A stretch of 7,124 bases of DNA from the NCBI GenBank assembly GCA_025924845.1, contig JAICHN010000270.1:1-7124 (forward strand), written 5' to 3'. Shown here in pieces: positions 1-5,914 of the stretch (position 1 is its first letter; each line of letters starts with the position of its first letter). This DNA comes from Chloroflexota bacterium (GTDB lineage Bacteria; Chloroflexota; UBA5177; JANWHV01). A program made the translations under genes and the position numbers. The notes beneath the pieces are model-generated. The model was not told the DNA's origin and searched no databases. It worked only from the letters and a program-made list of their open reading frames with translations.

Positions 1-112
1 CGGGCTCCCAGAAGTACTCCTCGTCGGTAAGGCCCTCCAGGCGTGGCCGCAGGTGGACTGCCCAATACTACTCCAGTTGCCCGACGAGCAACTTGCCGCA
101 GTGTGACTGCAT
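1..112 (-). pseudogene. DinB-like protein, 5' end, interrupted by an amber stop (partial)
   Basis: On the minus strand an ATG at 112-110 opens a frame of 14 codons that meets TAG at 70-68 (codon 15). The same frame continues without another stop to the left edge, encoding YWAVHLRPRLEG followed by LTDEEYFWEP. That segment, joined to the preceding LLVGQLE, resembles from memory the first helix region of DinB/DUF664-like proteins, a four-helix-bundle fold often metal-binding and thiol-dependent. A strong SD lies just upstream of the ATG, so the start looks genuine and the stop looks like damage. A single change from TGG (Trp) or TTG (Leu) would give the TAG. No ATG, GTG or TTG lies between the stop and the edge that could restart translation. 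TAG ends at least three intact genes in this window, so it is not a reassigned sense codon. A base error in the assembly, or a different true start beyond the edge, are alternatives. The family call rests on a short segment. Confidence 0.55.
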
Positions 113-122
113 CGCGTGCCCT

Positions 123-130
123 ACCTCCTC
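123..130 (-). promoter_or_regulatory. Shine-Dalgarno of the DinB-like gene
   Basis: The minus strand reads GAGGAGGT here, about 10 nt upstream of the ATG at 112. This near-complete anti-SD match fixes the start and supports the view that the amber-interrupted frame descends from a functional gene. Confidence 0.6.
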
Positions 131-266
131 GCCTGAGCCGACCCCCTGCACGATGAGCGACGAGGCGCACGGTCCAGGCCTCGCCCAACCCCTGTCAACT
201 CAGTATAAACCCCCGCGCCTGCCGTATATAGCGCAAGGCAGAGCTTCTGTCCGGCCACGACGCGTG

Positions 267-307
267 TGGCATGTGCGCATGCCAACCTCTCGACGGCACA
301 CGAGAGG
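267..307. repeat. Two adjacent perfect hairpins
   Basis: Two perfect 7-bp stems lie one base apart. The first pairs TGGCATG (267-273) with CATGCCA (278-284) around a 4-nt loop. The second pairs CCTCTCG (286-292) with CGAGAGG (301-307) around an 8-nt loop. They sit downstream of the DUF1330 gene and upstream of the DinB-like gene, all on the minus strand, so they may end transcription of DUF1330 or shape the DinB-like leader. No run of T follows on either strand, so a classic intrinsic terminator is not shown. The rest of the gap (113-373) shows an isolated TTGACA on the minus strand (198-193) with no convincing -10 box, and no coding segment I can recognise. Confidence 0.45.
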
Positions 308-373
308 AGCGCCACGGGCGACACTCCCTTCCTACAGCCAAAACCCGTGCTGTTTACCGAGGTTGAATTTGGC

Positions 374-661
374 TCAGATCCCCTCCTGGAAAACCATGGT
401 GCTGTTGGTCGAGCACATGCGCAGCGCCTTGGCCTCGGCATACTCCGGCGAATCATAGAACTCATGGAGTCGCGCCATGGAGGGAAATCGCAAGATCACC
501 AAACGCTTGGGTTGCCACGTTCCCTCGACGGTCTCGGTGGCGCCGCCCCGCGTCAGGTACTCGCCGTCAAAAGCGGCGACCAGAGCGGGCGCGATTTCGC
601 GATAGCGTGCGTACGCTTCCGGGTCAATGACTTCGATCTCCACCAGGGCGTAGGCCGGCAT
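374..661 (-). CDS. DUF1330 family protein
   Basis: This 95-residue protein has the usual length and pattern of DUF1330, a small dimeric ferredoxin-like alpha/beta-barrel fold of unknown biochemical role. The family pattern runs in order: an N-terminal beta strand (AYALVEIEV, residues 3-11), DPEAYARYRE (13-22), the YLTRGG turn (35-40), EGTWQP (46-51), the strand RLVILRFPS (53-61) and the FYDSPEYAEAKALR helix (68-81). A strong SD, GAGGAGGA at 673-666 on the minus strand, lies 4 nt before the ATG and supports this start. It is soluble, with no signal peptide or membrane segment. The PEBP gene lies upstream on the same strand, 204 nt away, so co-transcription is possible but not tight. The family is confident; the function is unknown. 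Confidence 0.9.
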   Translation of the reverse strand: MPAYALVEIEVIDPEAYARYREIAPALVAAFDGEYLTRGGATETVEGTWQPKRLVILRFPSMARLHEFYDSPEYAEAKALRMCSTNSTMVFQEGI

Positions 662-865
662 GACGTCCTCCTCACATACGTGCTCGTCACATCGTCAGTC
701 GGCAGTGTACATCAGCCCCGCCGGAACAGCTTAACGTTGCCCACTAATCGCTTGCTCATAAAGGTGACCGGCTAAAAGGGCGTGGCGAGCGCCTCGGAAT
801 ATGCCTGGGCCGACTCCGGGACCGCCTGGGCGCACCGGACGGCTAACCGGGCAATGTACCCGACG

Positions 866-1420
866 TCAAGGCCGGCGGAAGGTTCCCACCAGTCTAGCGG
901 TGCCCAGGACATGTCCGGCCAGCGCCGCTTCCAGCTTCGCTCGCGTCAGATGCTTTCCGGGCACGTGGGCGACCGAGACGGCGTAGAGCGTCAGGTGGTA
1001 GTGATGCGCGGCGGCATGCAGGGGAGGGCAGGGGCCGAAATAGCTGATCACGCCGGCCCCCATCGTCCCCATGCTGTATTTGTAGGGGACTTTGGGACCG
1101 ATGCTGCGCGCCTTGGCCGGGATGTTGTAGGCCACCCAATGTACGAAACCGCCCGGTATTTGCGTAACATCGGGATCGACCATGGTGAGCGCGAAGCTGC
1201 GCGTCCCCACCGGAACGCCGGTCCAGTGCAGGGCCAGGGCGACGTCCTTGCCATGACAACCCATGCTGGGCACGTTGCCCTCATGCACGGCGGGCAGTGC
1301 CGCGCCGGCGCGAAAATCGGCGCCCCGCAAGCGAAAAGTGGCGGCCTGACTGGGGACGACGGTCGCCCCAACCGTGATCAGGGCGATGAGCAGCGAGATA
1401 AGGATTGATCGTGAACGCAT
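866..1420 (-). CDS. Exported PEBP family protein (YbhB/YbcL, Raf kinase inhibitor-like)
   Basis: This 184-residue protein belongs to the phosphatidylethanolamine-binding protein superfamily. It starts with a typical Sec signal peptide: basic MRSR, a hydrophobic core (residues 6-22) and a probable cleavage after SQA (Ala26), which would leave a mature protein of about 158 residues outside the membrane. Anion-pocket motifs are present: VDPDV (81-85), then GGFVHW (90-95) followed by AYNIP (97-101), and YFGPCPP (127-133) followed by HHY (139-141). The GKDVALALHW stretch (57-66) replaces the usual N-x-S-P-x-L-x-W with a variant lacking Ser-Pro. The two mature cysteines (Cys55 and Cys131) might pair after export. 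The SD AGGGGAGGA (1434-1426, minus strand) lies 5 nt before the ATG. The ligand of bacterial members is mostly unknown; the 'kinase inhibitor' name is historical and should not be read as a role here. Confidence 0.9.
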   Translation of the reverse strand: MRSRSILISLLIALITVGATVVPSQAATFRLRGADFRAGAALPAVHEGNVPSMGCHGKDVALALHWTGVPVGTRSFALTMVDPDVTQIPGGFVHWVAYNIPAKARSIGPKVPYKYSMGTMGAGVISYFGPCPPLHAAAHHYHLTLYAVSVAHVPGKHLTRAKLEAALAGHVLGTARLVGTFRRP

Positions 1421-1467
1421 GATAGTCCTCCCCTAAAGAGGTGTAGCGGATGGCTACTTAATAGGGA

Positions 1468-1533
1468 AGAGCAGGGTAATCGCTACCTCAAACCTTCGTT
1501 GACGGCGCAAAGCAGATCATAGTACCCTGCTTT
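1468..1533. repeat. Inverted-repeat pair in the divergent intergenic region
   Basis: AGCAGGGTA (1470-1478) and TACCCTGCT (1523-1531) are perfect 9-bp inverted repeats separated by 44 nt. They extend outward by a G-T wobble and one more A-T pair, to 1468 and 1533. The pair sits between the divergent PEBP and TIM-barrel genes. Such spacing could hold two half-sites for a regulator controlling either gene, but a chance match in a 227-bp gap is possible. No regulator gene is visible in the window. Confidence 0.3.
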
Positions 1534-1596
1534 ACACTGTGCGCCGAATCGGCCGCCCTCATCGATCAATCTTCGGCTCCTCCTCTTCACAACATC

Positions 1597-1602
1597 TATA
1601 AT
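1597..1602 (+). promoter_or_regulatory. Candidate -10 box for the TIM-barrel and fdhA transcript
   Basis: A perfect TATAAT lies 45 nt before the ATG at 1648, in an otherwise GC-rich region, which would give a leader of roughly 38-40 nt. No good -35 is seen: the best nearby hexamer, TTCGGC at 1572-1577, matches poorly and would need a 19-nt spacer. The promoter may therefore be activator-dependent, or the match may be fortuitous. Confidence 0.4.
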
Positions 1603-1647
1603 CGGCTTAGACGCACCGAGGACTTACGCCGACTGGGGGAAGGAATC

Positions 1648-2778
1648 ATGACGCCGAACACTGGGTCCCTCGAAATTGGTATAGGCGGCGACCTGGCCGG
1701 CCTGCGCGGTCGTGAGCGAGGCGGATTGTCCCCTACTAAGCCACGCCAACAGTACCGGACCTGGGAAGGGGACTTTCACGAGCAATTCACCCACCTCGCG
1801 CAGTTGATGACCGACTACGATCCCGAGGCAGCCATCCAGTTTATCGAAACCATGCCGCCGCTCGACCGCGCCGAGGAGTTCGGGGAGATTGCGGCCGAGC
1901 GTGGTATCCCGGTACGACAGTTCACGGCCCTGTACGTGGTCGGAGGCAACGAGACGGCTCCCGACGCGCTCGATACATTGCGCGCCAACCTCGATCTGGC
2001 GCGGCGCGTCCCCACGATCGAGCGCTTAAACATGCAAGTGCTCGGCACGAACAGCTACCCGTCGATTGTGGCACTGGTCGATTTCTACATCGCGGCCGAG
2101 GATCTTGCCCAGAACGCGGGGATCGAATTGTACACTGAGACCCATGTGGATCGTTTCACCTACGATCCGCGCCGACTAATCGCCGTGCATGAGGCCCTGC
2201 TCGATCGCACCTCCGGACGCCTCGGCCTGCGTGTAGCCGCCGACTTCTCGCACTACGTCCACCAGCTAGGCAACCCGCATTTCCCCAACTGGGAGGCCAT
2301 CTCCTCGGGCGCGCTCAACCTGGATCCTCGTGATCCCGACAATTACGTTAGCCGCGCCATTATTGCCGGAGGCCTGGTTGGGTATGGGCACCTGCGGATG
2401 GCCGTACCAAACGATCTGCCCCGCGGCCAGGGAAGCATCCAGTATCCCGTGGTCGATCCCGTGACCGACCCGGAGACCGCCGATCTTCCCAACGGCGGCC
2501 TGAAGGAACCGTGGGCCGGCGAGCGATGCATACCCTGGCTGACCTGGTACCGCGAGATCTTCTCCGACCAGCTACGGCACCCGGAACGCCCCACGGCCCG
2601 CTTCTCCACCGAGTTCATCGGCGACATGTCGCCGGGGGAGTATCGGGTGGATTCGTACCGCAACCTGTTCCAGAATATCGCCATGGTCTCGACGGCCCAG
2701 CGGATGATCCGCGAGATCGCCGGATCCATCTCCCCCCCCGCCGACCAACCGCGTGATGGGGGACGTGACATACAATAG
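1648..2778 (+). CDS. Xylose-isomerase-like TIM-barrel protein (sugar isomerase/epimerase superfamily)
   Basis: This 376-residue soluble protein reads as a member of the AP-endonuclease-2/xylose-isomerase-like TIM-barrel superfamily, whose members act on sugars, sugar phosphates, inositols or related polyols with a divalent metal. Visible candidate metal or catalytic residues sit at strand ends: Glu164 (YTETH, 162-166), Asp199 and His202 in a D-x-x-H (ADFSHYVHQLG, 198-208), His248 (GYGHLRM, 245-251) and Glu322 (RFSTEFIG, 318-325). The N-terminal 35 residues are Gly/Arg-rich and look unstructured before the barrel. The SD GGGGGAAGGA (1635-1644) precedes the ATG closely. The gene ends in TAG, and fdhA follows 83 nt later on the same strand, so the two probably share a transcript. 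A run of eight C at 2732-2739 lies in the last codons. It could equally be an epimerase, dehydratase or lyase of the same fold; the substrate is not deducible. Confidence 0.7.
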   Translation: MTPNTGSLEIGIGGDLAGLRGRERGGLSPTKPRQQYRTWEGDFHEQFTHLAQLMTDYDPEAAIQFIETMPPLDRAEEFGEIAAERGIPVRQFTALYVVGGNETAPDALDTLRANLDLARRVPTIERLNMQVLGTNSYPSIVALVDFYIAAEDLAQNAGIELYTETHVDRFTYDPRRLIAVHEALLDRTSGRLGLRVAADFSHYVHQLGNPHFPNWEAISSGALNLDPRDPDNYVSRAIIAGGLVGYGHLRMAVPNDLPRGQGSIQYPVVDPVTDPETADLPNGGLKEPWAGERCIPWLTWYREIFSDQLRHPERPTARFSTEFIGDMSPGEYRVDSYRNLFQNIAMVSTAQRMIREIAGSISPPADQPRDGGRDIQ

Positions 2779-2861
2779 AGCGATAAAAGTGATTGTCTGC
2801 GCGGCCGGGAGCGGCACGGTTCGCGGAGCGTCTCCACCGGTAGGGAAAAAGGGAGAGCACG

Positions 2862-4055
2862 ATGGCAAGCAACAAATGCGTCGTCTATATGGGGCCAGGG
2901 AAGGTTGAGGTTCACGATATCGGGTTCCCCGAGCTTGCACTCCCTGAACAGCACCGTAAGTGCGAGCATGGGGTCATCCTGAAGGTCGTGGCCACCAACA
3001 TCTGCGGCAGCGACCAACACATGGTGCGCGGCCGTACCACGGCTCCGGTCGGCCAGACGCTTGGGCACGAAATCACGGGCGAGGTGATCGAGGTGGGGCG
3101 CGACGTCGAATACATCAAGAAGGGCGACCTCGCCTCGGTCCCCTTCAACATCGCGTGCGGGCGCTGTCGCATGTGCAAGGAGGGCAAGACCGGCATTTGC
3201 CTTAACGTCAATCCGGCTCGGCCGGGCGCCGCATACGGTTATGTCGATATGGGTGGATGGAAAGGCGGTCAAGCCGAGTACGTGATGGTTCCTTACGCGG
3301 ACTTCAATCTCTTGAAGTTCCCCGATAAGGACCAGGCCATGGCGAAGATCCGCGACCTGACCATGCTTTCCGATATCTTCCCCACGGGGTATCACGGCGC
3401 CTATACCGCGGGCGTAACCACGGGTTCGACCGTGTACGTGGCGGGCGCCGGCCCGGTTGGCCTGGCGTGCGCCGCCTCGGCGCAGTTGCTCGGCGCCGCG
3501 GTGGTCATCGTGGGCGACATGAATCCCGATCGCCTCGCGCAGGCACGTAGTTTCGGCTGTGAGATCGTCGATCTCCGGCAAGACGCCACGCTCCCTGAGC
3601 TGATCGCCCAGATTATTAATGAGCCGGTCGTCGATGCGGCCGTCGACTGCGTCGGCTTCGAAGCGCGCGGACACGGCACGGGGGCACAGGAAGCGCCCGC
3701 CACCGTCCTCAACAGCATCATGGCCGTCACCCGTGCCGGCGGCGCCCTGGGCATCCCGGGCCTGTATGTGACCGGCGACCCCGGTGGGGTCGACGAGAAC
3801 GCCAGGATCGGACGGCTTAGCCTCGACCTTGGGACGGGCTGGGCCAAGTCCCTCTCGTTCACCACCGGCCAGTGCCCGGTGATGCGCTATCATCGGCAAC
3901 TGATGATGGCCATCCTGCACGACAGGGTTCAGATTGCCAAGGCGGTCAACGCCACGGTCATTCCCCTGGACGAGGCGCCGCGAGGCTACCAGGACTTCGA
4001 CAAGGGCGCGGCCAGGAAGTTCGTGCTTGACCCGCACGGCATGATCGCTGCCTGA
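2862..4055 (+). CDS. fdhA: Glutathione-independent formaldehyde dehydrogenase (zinc-dependent MDR)
   Basis: This 397-residue protein aligns from its first residue with Pseudomonas putida formaldehyde dehydrogenase, as I recall that sequence, at full length and high identity. That enzyme oxidises formaldehyde to formate with tightly bound NAD, can dismutate aldehydes, and needs no glutathione. Catalytic zinc ligands are Cys48 (NICGSDQH), His69 (LGHE) and Asp171 (TMLSDIFPTGYHGA). The structural zinc site is Cys99, Cys102, Cys105 and Cys113 (ACGRCRMCKEGKTGIC). The Rossmann fingerprint is GAGPVG (195-200), with Asp219 at the end of the second strand favouring NAD over NADP. Family blocks VNPARPGAAYGYVDMGGW and FEARGHG are also present. 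The SD GGGAGAG (2851-2857) precedes the ATG, and the N-terminus matches the known enzyme. It lies downstream of the TIM-barrel gene and ends at a hairpin. A related aldehyde or alcohol substrate is possible. Confidence 0.93.
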   Translation: MASNKCVVYMGPGKVEVHDIGFPELALPEQHRKCEHGVILKVVATNICGSDQHMVRGRTTAPVGQTLGHEITGEVIEVGRDVEYIKKGDLASVPFNIACGRCRMCKEGKTGICLNVNPARPGAAYGYVDMGGWKGGQAEYVMVPYADFNLLKFPDKDQAMAKIRDLTMLSDIFPTGYHGAYTAGVTTGSTVYVAGAGPVGLACAASAQLLGAAVVIVGDMNPDRLAQARSFGCEIVDLRQDATLPELIAQIINEPVVDAAVDCVGFEARGHGTGAQEAPATVLNSIMAVTRAGGALGIPGLYVTGDPGGVDENARIGRLSLDLGTGWAKSLSFTTGQCPVMRYHRQLMMAILHDRVQIAKAVNATVIPLDEAPRGYQDFDKGAARKFVLDPHGMIAA

Positions 4056-4064
4056 ACCTGGACG

Positions 4065-4105
4065 GTACGGAGCTTCAGGTGGGACAGCAGCCTGAAGCTC
4101 CGTAC
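4065..4105. terminator. Bidirectional terminator between convergent genes
   Basis: GTACGGAGCTTCAGG (4065-4079) and CCTGAAGCTCCGTAC (4091-4105) form a perfect 15-bp stem with an 11-nt loop. It fills the 56-nt gap between the fdhA stop and the J-protein stop, so it can fold in transcripts from both sides. Neither side has a strong U-tract: the plus side continues TCTCGCCTATCCT and the minus side is GC-rich. Termination could therefore rest on stem strength or on Rho, and the stem would also protect both 3' ends. Confidence 0.65.
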
Positions 4106-4111
4106 TCTCGC

Positions 4112-4861
4112 CTATCCTACCGATCGCGCGGCGCGCCGTTTCTTTTCCTCGGCTAGTTTCCGCCGTGTCCTCTCGTAGGTTCGAAGCTCGCGTTCGCCGC
4201 GCGGCGGCGGAGTACGCCCCGCCGCCCTCGCTTCTTGATCTTCCTTGTCCTCGGCAAACTCGCCCAATAGCGCGTCACGCTCCTGCCAGGTCAAGGTACG
4301 CGGGTGAAGTCTACCGTCCCTGAGATCCGGGTAGACGACGCGGAAAGGCAGTGACTCAATGGCGAACCCGTTCCGTTCCAACATACTGAGGACGCCAAAA
4401 CGGCAATTGTAGCTGCCCACATCAATCCCATACCCACGCTGCAACAGGTCTCGTATGGCCTGCGCGGTCGCTGGGAACAAGCACCATGATCTGCTTAAGA
4501 GTTCCCAGATATAACCGGCCTCCGTGAGCGCCTCATGTTCCTCGGTGTCTTCGACCGCGGTCCGGGCATCCAGCACGAAATCGCTCTTGCTCGTCAACGG
4601 GATAATTTCGACAACCCGATCCGTCCGTATTTTCCGGGTCGGCCACGCCGCCCTGTTACCGGCCAGGAAGCGCTGCAATACATCATGCGCGCGGTTCAGC
4701 CGCCTCATCGCGGCTTCCGACCCCCCAAGATCTGGATGATAGTGTTTGCTGAGCCGTCTAAACGCGGTTCGGACGGTCGCCAAATCCGCACCGTCCGGAC
4801 ATCGCAAGATTTTGTATGCCGCGCTGACCCGCGACGGGTAACCGGGGCTCGTCGTGTTCAT
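4112..4861 (-). CDS. Stand-alone J-domain (DnaJ-like) protein
   Basis: This 249-residue protein starts with a J-domain (about residues 12-70): SAAYKILRCPDGADLATVRTAFRRLSKHYHPDLGG. The essential HPD is at residues 42-44, followed by the helix AMRRLNRAHDVLQRFL. The J-domain stimulates Hsp70 (DnaK) ATPase. No Gly/Phe region, zinc finger or DnaJ C-terminal substrate domain is present, so it is a class III J-protein. Residues 80-190 are a domain I do not recognise (for example EEHEALTEAGYIWELLSRSW), and the tail (about 205-249) is strongly charged, with many Arg, Lys and Glu, probably helical or coiled. No signal or membrane segment is seen. The SD AGGGAG (4871-4866, minus strand) sits inside the last codons of the dehydrogenase gene, and the ATG directly follows its TAG (TAGATG), so translation is probably coupled. 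Its client is unknown. Confidence 0.85.
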   Translation of the reverse strand: MNTTSPGYPSRVSAAYKILRCPDGADLATVRTAFRRLSKHYHPDLGGSEAAMRRLNRAHDVLQRFLAGNRAAWPTRKIRTDRVVEIIPLTSKSDFVLDARTAVEDTEEHEALTEAGYIWELLSRSWCLFPATAQAIRDLLQRGYGIDVGSYNCRFGVLSMLERNGFAIESLPFRVVYPDLRDGRLHPRTLTWQERDALLGEFAEDKEDQEARAAGRTPPPRGERELRTYERTRRKLAEEKKRRAARSVG

Positions 4862-4871
4862 CTATCTCCCT
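4861..4871 (-). promoter_or_regulatory. SD and start-stop junction coupling the dehydrogenase to the J-protein
   Basis: On the minus strand, AGGGAG (4871-4866) lies in the final Pro-Gly-Arg codons of the dehydrogenase, followed by its TAG (4864-4862) and at once by the J-protein ATG (4861-4859). The spacing from SD to ATG is 4 nt. Ribosomes ending the dehydrogenase are placed to restart on the J-protein. This supports both the ATG and the co-translation of the two genes. Confidence 0.6.
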
Positions 4872-5914
4872 GGTTTGCCATTGATCTGTCTGAACTCGCG
4901 CAGCCGGGCCTGAAACCCGGATCGTGCGACGACCTCCGGGTTGACGATGGTCTCGGGCAAATCGCCGCGGGCCAGACGGAGCAGACCTTCCGCGTCTTCC
5001 AGTGCGAGGCTCAGGGCGAGTTCTTCGGTCCAGGCCAGAGCGTGGGGGGCGAGCCAGACGTTGTCCAGTTCCAGTAGCGGCGAATCGAGCGGTAGCGGTT
5101 CCTGCTCAAACACATCCAGTCCCGCGCCACGCAGCCTCCCCTGCCGCAGCGCCGCGACGAGGGCATCCTGATCGACGATCGGTCCGCGGGCCGTGTTGAT
5201 CAGATAGGCTGAGGGCTTCATCAGGGCGAGTTCGGCCGGACCGACCGCGTGATGGGTCTCCGGCGTCAGCGCACAGGTGATACACAGAACGTCCACCTCA
5301 CGGAGTAGGGTTGCTTTGTCCACCATCCTTACGCCGTCGACCTCCATCCGGGAAGACGCGACATAGGGATCGTGAGCAATATGGTGCATACCAAGCGGCG
5401 CCGCCAGCCGGAAGAACTCGCGCCCGATTCGACCCAGACCCAGCGTGCCGAGCACTTTGCCGGTGAGCATCTCCCCCAGATAATCGGCCTTATGATCCCA
5501 ATCGCCGCGGCGCACCAGCGCATCCTTCTGCCGGAGCTTGAGGGTCAGGGCCAACAGCAAGGTCAGGTTGGCCAGCGCCACCGGCCGCCGCACCCCTTCC
5601 GGCGTGATGAAGACACAGACGTCGCGGGCGGTACAGGCGGCCAGATCGATGGCATCGTAGCCGACGCCCCAACGGGCGATCGCGAGGAGGCGCGAAGGCC
5701 CAGCCAGGGAACGCGGGCCAATCCGTTCCCCTAACAGCAGAATGGCGTCGTATCCCGCGATCAGCGACGCCGGCAACTCGCCCTCGGTGGTTTCGAAGTA
5801 CTCGTACCCTATTGCATGCTGCTCAAGCAGGTCGAGCGCCTCGCGAGCCAGTAGATTTTGCTTTCCTGCCCGGAGAAAACCCGAGGTAATGCCCACCTGA
5901 AACGACTGCGCCAT
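4862..5914 (-). CDS. D-2-hydroxyacid dehydrogenase family protein
   Basis: This 350-residue protein belongs to the NAD(P)-dependent D-isomer-specific 2-hydroxyacid dehydrogenases (phosphoglycerate, glycerate and glyoxylate reductase-like). It has the substrate loop RWGVGYDAIDL (81-91), the Rossmann GLGRIG (159-164) with Asp182 for the nucleotide ribose (suggesting NAD), NTARGPIVD (240-248) with catalytic Arg243, LDVFEQEP (266-273) with Glu272, and His291 in PHALAWTEE. The classic PHIGGST after the histidine is replaced by PHALAWTEE. The frame is open upstream to 6046, but I choose the ATG at 5914. There it overlaps the aldolase TGA by one base (TGATG), an AAAGG lies 11 nt upstream, and MAQSFQVGITSGF matches a normal N-terminus. 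The gene lies between the aldolase and the J-protein gene in one operon. It probably reduces a 2-oxo acid such as hydroxypyruvate or glyoxylate, or oxidises the reverse; the substrate is not established. Confidence 0.88.
   Translation of the reverse strand: MAQSFQVGITSGFLRAGKQNLLAREALDLLEQHAIGYEYFETTEGELPASLIAGYDAILLLGERIGPRSLAGPSRLLAIARWGVGYDAIDLAACTARDVCVFITPEGVRRPVALANLTLLLALTLKLRQKDALVRRGDWDHKADYLGEMLTGKVLGTLGLGRIGREFFRLAAPLGMHHIAHDPYVASSRMEVDGVRMVDKATLLREVDVLCITCALTPETHHAVGPAELALMKPSAYLINTARGPIVDQDALVAALRQGRLRGAGLDVFEQEPLPLDSPLLELDNVWLAPHALAWTEELALSLALEDAEGLLRLARGDLPETIVNPEVVARSGFQARLREFRQINGKPGR

Noticed and set aside
193..198. Perfect TTGACA on the minus strand upstream of the DinB-like gene
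   Set aside because: No acceptable -10 box lies 16-18 nt downstream, so it is not reported as a promoter.
93..465. Open frames on both strands across 93-465
   Set aside because: Their translations are Pro/Arg/Ser-rich without family patterns, and they cross the DUF1330 end and the hairpins.
704..709. TACACT on the minus strand as a -10 box for DUF1330
   Set aside because: No -35-like hexamer at the right spacing; evidence too weak.
780..900. A minus-strand open frame reading past the PEBP stop (VGYIARLAVRCAQAV and on to a stop near 777)
   Set aside because: It looks protein-like, but it is the +1 frame of the PEBP end, has no start with an SD and matches no family I know. A remnant of an older gene cannot be excluded.
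2771..2776. TACAAT as a separate -10 box for fdhA
   Set aside because: It lies in the end of the TIM-barrel gene with no -35 partner; a shared transcript explains fdhA expression as well.
2343..4037. A 564-codon open frame on the minus strand opposite the TIM-barrel and fdhA genes
   Set aside because: It lies antisense to two well-supported genes; long open antisense frames are usual in GC-rich coding DNA, and its translation is Arg/Gly/His-rich with no family pattern.
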